DNA of 64,000 nucleotides, taken from an uncultured Clostridia bacterium (GTDB lineage: Bacteria; Bacillota; Clostridia; Christensenellales; Borkfalkiaceae). The position numbers and the translations under genes are program-made. Shown piece after piece: positions 63,355 to 64,000 of this stretch (positions are counted from its first letter, which is position 1; each line of letters opens with the position of its first letter). The DNA is taken from the NCBI GenBank assembly GCA_944338165.1, contig CALVLN010000004.1, forward strand, positions 81,529 to 145,528, given 5' to 3'. The notes under the pieces are model-generated. The model did no database searches and was not told where the DNA came from. It worked only from the letters and a program-made list of their open reading frames with translations.

Positions 63355-63825
63355 CTAAAGACGGCTGTACTCTGTTTTAGCCCCCTTTTCCATAACAAAA
63401 TTGGTAAGAAAAACGCCTTTGCGCTCTATTTGCTGTTTTTTGACAGCAACATATCCCATCTTTTCGAAAAACGGTTTTGCAGTGACGGAAGCATGCGTAA
63501 TCAGTTTGCCGCGCACAAAGCCTTCCAGCTCACGGCAAATCGCGGTTCCGATCCCTCTTCCGATATACTCCGCATGAACATACAATCTGTCAAGATATCC
63601 ACCCGCATCAATGTCGCCGAATCCGATGATTTTTTCATTATCGACCGCCACAACGGCATAGTGCCGTTTGAGCGAAGCGTCCCATGCCGCAAGATCCGGA
63701 TTTTCCGGCGCCCACGCATCCAGCTGCTCTGATGTATAATCGGACGCATTGACGGTGTGTATCGTATTATAAAACAGCTTTATCACTTCATCAATGTCCG
63801 AGGTGCGATATCTTCGGATCTCCAT
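63355..63825 (-). CDS. GNAT acetyltransferase
   Basis: 156 residues, GNAT fold; acetyl-CoA loop region EYIGRGIGTAICRELE near residues 86-101. Substrate unknown. GGAAGG/GGTGG stretch precedes the ATG. Its base composition is less GC-rich than the housekeeping genes, and it adjoins a decayed gene, which suggests recently acquired or accessory DNA. Confidence 0.88.
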   Translation of the reverse strand: MEIRRYRTSDIDEVIKLFYNTIHTVNASDYTSEQLDAWAPENPDLAAWDASLKRHYAVVAVDNEKIIGFGDIDAGGYLDRLYVHAEYIGRGIGTAICRELEGFVRGKLITHASVTAKPFFEKMGYVAVKKQQIERKGVFLTNFVMEKGAKTEYSRL

Positions 63826-64000
63826 GGGACCACCTTCCTTTCAAACAAACCCACATCCCACACGGCAGATGGCTGCAAAAAGTCTCAAAAGTGCCTGTTT
63901 TCAAAGGGTGTACCTATAAAAAGTCTCTATATTACCGCTTAATTTCCCTGATTTTGGAAATATCACCGCTGCATAAAATTTCAAGATTTTCCGTTATCTT

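Overview
The window looks like chromosomal DNA from a GC-rich, anaerobic member of the Bacillota (class Clostridia). The evidence is Gram-positive style sigma-A promoters (TTGACA-17-TATAAT repeated many times), FMN and TPP riboswitches in front of ECF-type vitamin uptake genes, HslUV, ComM and DprA, a NifU-like scaffold next to a GGGtGRT protein, and a flavodiiron protein with rubredoxin. Assignment below class level is not possible from the sequence alone. Most genes are on the minus strand, co-oriented across nearly the whole window.

Layout: 1-6083 holds the S10/spc ribosomal operon from rpsJ to rplX (cut by the window edge), with a consensus promoter and a 240-nt leader carrying a possible attenuator. 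6271-14000 holds a DUF1275 membrane protein, the GGGtGRT/scaffold pair, a strongly promoted lipoprotein, yhbY, an unknown gene, obgE and a YugP-like zinc peptidase. 14009-20196 holds icd and an operon of tsaE, tsaB, rimI, an alpha/beta hydrolase, a membrane-anchored MurF and ddl. 20230-24485 is regulatory and accessory: an FMN-riboswitch ribU, two small HTH regulators each facing a target gene with palindromic operators, glyA and a YbjN protein. 24503-27506 is a sigma factor / membrane protein / VWA lipoprotein operon. 27511-39318 is one long probable transcription unit: PMT-like membrane protein, comM, dprA, topA, trmFO, hslV, hslU, hisS, trxA. 39381-43109 holds rplS, vanW, a PHP phosphoesterase and recF.

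recF and dnaA diverge at 43110-43534. That gap holds an outward-facing pair of matching promoter-like inverted repeats around two foldback structures. dnaA and mnmG follow on the plus strand, then a YfbR nucleotidase, a TPP-riboswitch thiamine transporter, and a lipid/isoprenoid/translation block on the minus strand (pyrH, frr, uppS, cdsA, dxr, rseP), a DUF697 protein, rpsB-tsf, lon-engB and fprA-rubredoxin. The last 1.7 kb is accessory, with a broken GrpB::cytidine deaminase fusion and a GNAT acetyltransferase.

The points most worth a second look are the recF/dnaA intergenic inverted repeats, an over-represented CGGACATG word that also builds a terminator, four genes whose promoters imply leaderless mRNAs, the broken GrpB-deaminase gene, the uncharacterised GGGtGRT/scaffold pair, and the two compact HTH/operator modules. 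No tRNA, rRNA, CRISPR array or intact insertion sequence was seen.
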